Assembly: GCA_039806065.1 (NCBI GenBank)
Contig: JBDKJS010000018.1
Coordinates: 1 to 16,992, forward strand
Source of the DNA: JBDKJS01 sp039806065
GTDB taxonomy: Bacteria; Bacteroidota; Bacteroidia; AKYH767-A; 2013-40CM-41-45
DNA: 16,992 nucleotides
Direction of reading: 5' to 3'
The position numbers were made by a program, and so were the translations under genes. Shown in pieces: positions 15,216 to 16,992 of the stretch. The notes under the pieces are model-generated. The model saw only the letters and a list, made by a program, of their open reading frames with translations, was not told where the DNA came from and did no database searches. Every line of letters begins with the position of its first letter. Position 1 is the first letter of the stretch.

Positions 15216-16992
15216 TTAGGATTCATCATCCACTTCTGCTTCTTCCATCATAGCTTCTTCAACATTGTTGCGTTCTATCCTTAAGTTGCCTATGATAAAA
15301 TCTTGCCTATCTGGGGTATTTTTACCCATGTAATATTCTAAAAGATGATGAATAGTTTCTTCCTGTCCTATCATCACTGGCTCTAGACGCATTTTTCTTC
15401 CAATAAAATTTGAAAACTCATCAGGCGAAATTTCTCCAAGTCCTTTGAATCGGGTAATTTCTGGTTTGGGTCTTAGCTTTTCAATGGCCTTTACTCTTTC
15501 ATCGTCACTGTAACAATAGATAGTTTCCTTCTTATTTCTCACTCTGAATAGCGGTGTTTGCAGAATGTATACATGGCCAGCCTTCACTAATTCAGGAAAG
15601 AATTGAAGGAAAAAGGTCATAAGAAGCAGCCTAATGTGCATACCATCAACATCGGCATCAGTAGCAATCACTACTCTGTTGTATCTGAGTTCATCAAGTC
15701 CATCTTCAATGTTAAGTGCATTTTGCAATAAATTAAACTCTTCATTTTCATACACAACTTTTTTAGTCATACTGTAGCAGTTGAGTGGTTTTCCTTTTAG
15801 GGAAAAAACTGCCTGGGTATTTACATCTCGAGCCTTGGTAATACTTCCACTAGCTGAATCTCCTTCGGTAATAAACAAAGTGGAATTTAATCGATCAATA
15901 TTCTTTGTGTTGAAATGAACCCTGCAGTCTCGCAGTTTTCTATTATGCAGGTTTGCCTTCTTTGCTCTTTCATTAGCCAATTTTTTAATTCCAGCTATTT
16001 CCTTTCTTTCTCGTTCGCTTTGCAATATTTTTTTTAAGAGAATATCGGCAGTTTCGTTATGTTTATGAAGGTAGTTGTCAAGTTCGGTTTTAATAAAATC
16101 ATTGATCCAGGTTCTAATTTGGGGGCCTTTAGGGCCTGTGGTTAACGATCCTAATTTGGTTTTTGTTTGTGATTCAAAAACTGGTTCTTGAACTCTAACA
16201 CTTACTGCTGCCACTATACCAGTTCTTATATCACTTGGATCAAATTCTTTTTTGTAGAACTCTCTTATTGTTTTAACTATAGCTTCTCTAAATGCGGCTT
16301 GATGTGTTCCCCCCTGTGTGGTATGCTGGCCATTAACAAAAGAATAATAATCTTCCCCATAGCTGGTAGTATGGGTAAAGGCTATTTCTATATCATCTCC
16401 TTTGAGATGAATGACATTGTACATAGGTTCATCACCCATATATCTATCAAGGAGATCTTTTAAACCATTTTCAGAATAAAATGATTCGCCATTAAATACG
16501 ATGGTTAGTCCTTTATTTAAATACACATAATTCCACAACATGTTAATCACATGATCATGGTTATAGTGGTAATTGGTAAACACGGTATCATCAGGAATGA
16601 ATGTAATGTGGGTACCATTCTTATCATCGCATTTTTTTTCTTTTTCATCCTTGGTAATAACACCTTTGCTAAACTCCGCAATTTTGGTTTTTCCATCTCT
16701 GATACTTTGAACTTTAAAATAACCACTTAGCGCATTAACTGCTTTAGTACCTACTCCATTAAGTCCAACTGATTTTTGAAAGGCTTCACTGTCGTATTTT
16801 CCTCCGGTATTGATTTTGCTTACGCAGTCGATCACCTTTCCCAACGGAATACCTCGGCCATAATCACGAACTGCTACGGTACCTTCAGCTATTAGAATAT
16901 CAATTGTTTTTCCATAACCCATCACATGTTCATCAATACAGTTGTCGAGCACTTCCTTGAGCAGTACATAGATGCCATCATCCTTTGAGGAT
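15216..16992 (-). CDS. parE: DNA topoisomerase IV subunit B (ParE), 5' end outside the window
   Basis: This is the ATPase subunit that pairs with ParC. The frame is open to the right edge: 13 further codons (SSKDDGIYVLLKE) precede the GTG at 16952, so GTG is not the start, and an estimated 30-50 N-terminal residues are missing. The GHKL ATPase site is visible: VLDNCIDE (with the Mg-binding Asn), DYGRGIPLG, GLNGVGTKAVNAL and the transducer lysine in QTKTKLGS. The TOPRIM domain follows: EGDSASGSITKARD, then DADVDGMHIR, then PLFRVRNKK and RFKGLGEISPDEF. The EGDSASG (not EGDSAGG) version and GKPLNCYS are those expected of the Bacteroidota ParE branch. The C-terminus is acidic. It is directly followed by parC; the promoter lies outside the window. 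Confidence 0.96.
   Translation of the reverse strand, partial: SSKDDGIYVLLKEVLDNCIDEHVMGYGKTIDILIAEGTVAVRDYGRGIPLGKVIDCVSKINTGGKYDSEAFQKSVGLNGVGTKAVNALSGYFKVQSIRDGKTKIAEFSKGVITKDEKEKKCDDKNGTHITFIPDDTVFTNYHYNHDHVINMLWNYVYLNKGLTIVFNGESFYSENGLKDLLDRYMGDEPMYNVIHLKGDDIEIAFTHTTSYGEDYYSFVNGQHTTQGGTHQAAFREAIVKTIREFYKKEFDPSDIRTGIVAAVSVRVQEPVFESQTKTKLGSLTTGPKGPQIRTWINDFIKTELDNYLHKHNETADILLKKILQSERERKEIAGIKKLANERAKKANLHNRKLRDCRVHFNTKNIDRLNSTLFITEGDSASGSITKARDVNTQAVFSLKGKPLNCYSMTKKVVYENEEFNLLQNALNIEDGLDELRYNRVVIATDADVDGMHIRLLLMTFFLQFFPELVKAGHVYILQTPLFRVRNKKETIYCYSDDERVKAIEKLRPKPEITRFKGLGEISPDEFSNFIGRKMRLEPVMIGQEETIHHLLEYYMGKNTPDRQDFIIGNLRIERNNVEEAMMEEAEVDDES

Noticed and set aside
15216..16952. Treating GTG at 16952 as the start of parE.
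   Set aside because: Conserved ParE residues (KDDGIYVLLKE) continue in frame to the window edge, so the true start lies outside.

Overview
The window looks like a chromosomal segment of a low-GC Bacteroidota member (Chitinophagales/Sphingobacteriales-like). The evidence: Bacteroidota-type promoters (TTG, 19-20 bp, TAnnTTTG) precede two transcription units; starts lack Shine-Dalgarno sequences; the rpmG / DUF4295 / ftsY / rimO cluster is typical of the phylum; one exported peptidase carries a type IX secretion-style C-terminal tail; and there is a TonB-dependent receptor with an N-terminal carboxypeptidase-regulatory-like domain. The species cannot be named from sequence alone. There is no tRNA, rRNA, CRISPR array, insertion sequence or prophage gene, and no gene-free stretch longer than about 180 bases.

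Layout. (1) 1-539: 3' end of an O-antigen ligase/polymerase-type membrane protein on +. (2) 615-2798 on -: an exported subtilisin-like (S8) protease. The convergent gap holds a 36-bp repeat of the protease's own 3' end. (3) 2996-5916 on +: a probable three-gene operon (small hypothetical protein, class III PLP aminotransferase, exported aminopeptidase P) behind a consensus promoter at 2895-2924. (4) 6002-8729 on +: rpmG (bL33), a 51-residue DUF4295 protein, ftsY and rimO behind another consensus promoter. A hairpin plus T-tract lies between the DUF4295 gene and ftsY, which suggests attenuation or partial termination. (5) 8904-12885 on +: TonB-dependent receptor, small exported protein and anmK, tightly spaced. 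(6) 12957-16992 on -: parE (5' end beyond the window) and parC, ending in a clear intrinsic terminator at 12902-12931.

Functionally the window is mostly housekeeping: translation and ribosome modification (bL33, DUF4295, RimO), membrane targeting (FtsY), chromosome decatenation (topoisomerase IV), peptide breakdown (S8 protease, aminopeptidase P), cell-wall recycling (AnmK) and envelope functions. I found no convincing new defence, mobile or biosynthetic system. The points most worth a second look are the duplicated protease 3' end, the hairpin in front of ftsY, the short C-terminal domain of ParC, the valine at its quinolone-contact position, and the receptor / small exported protein / AnmK arrangement.
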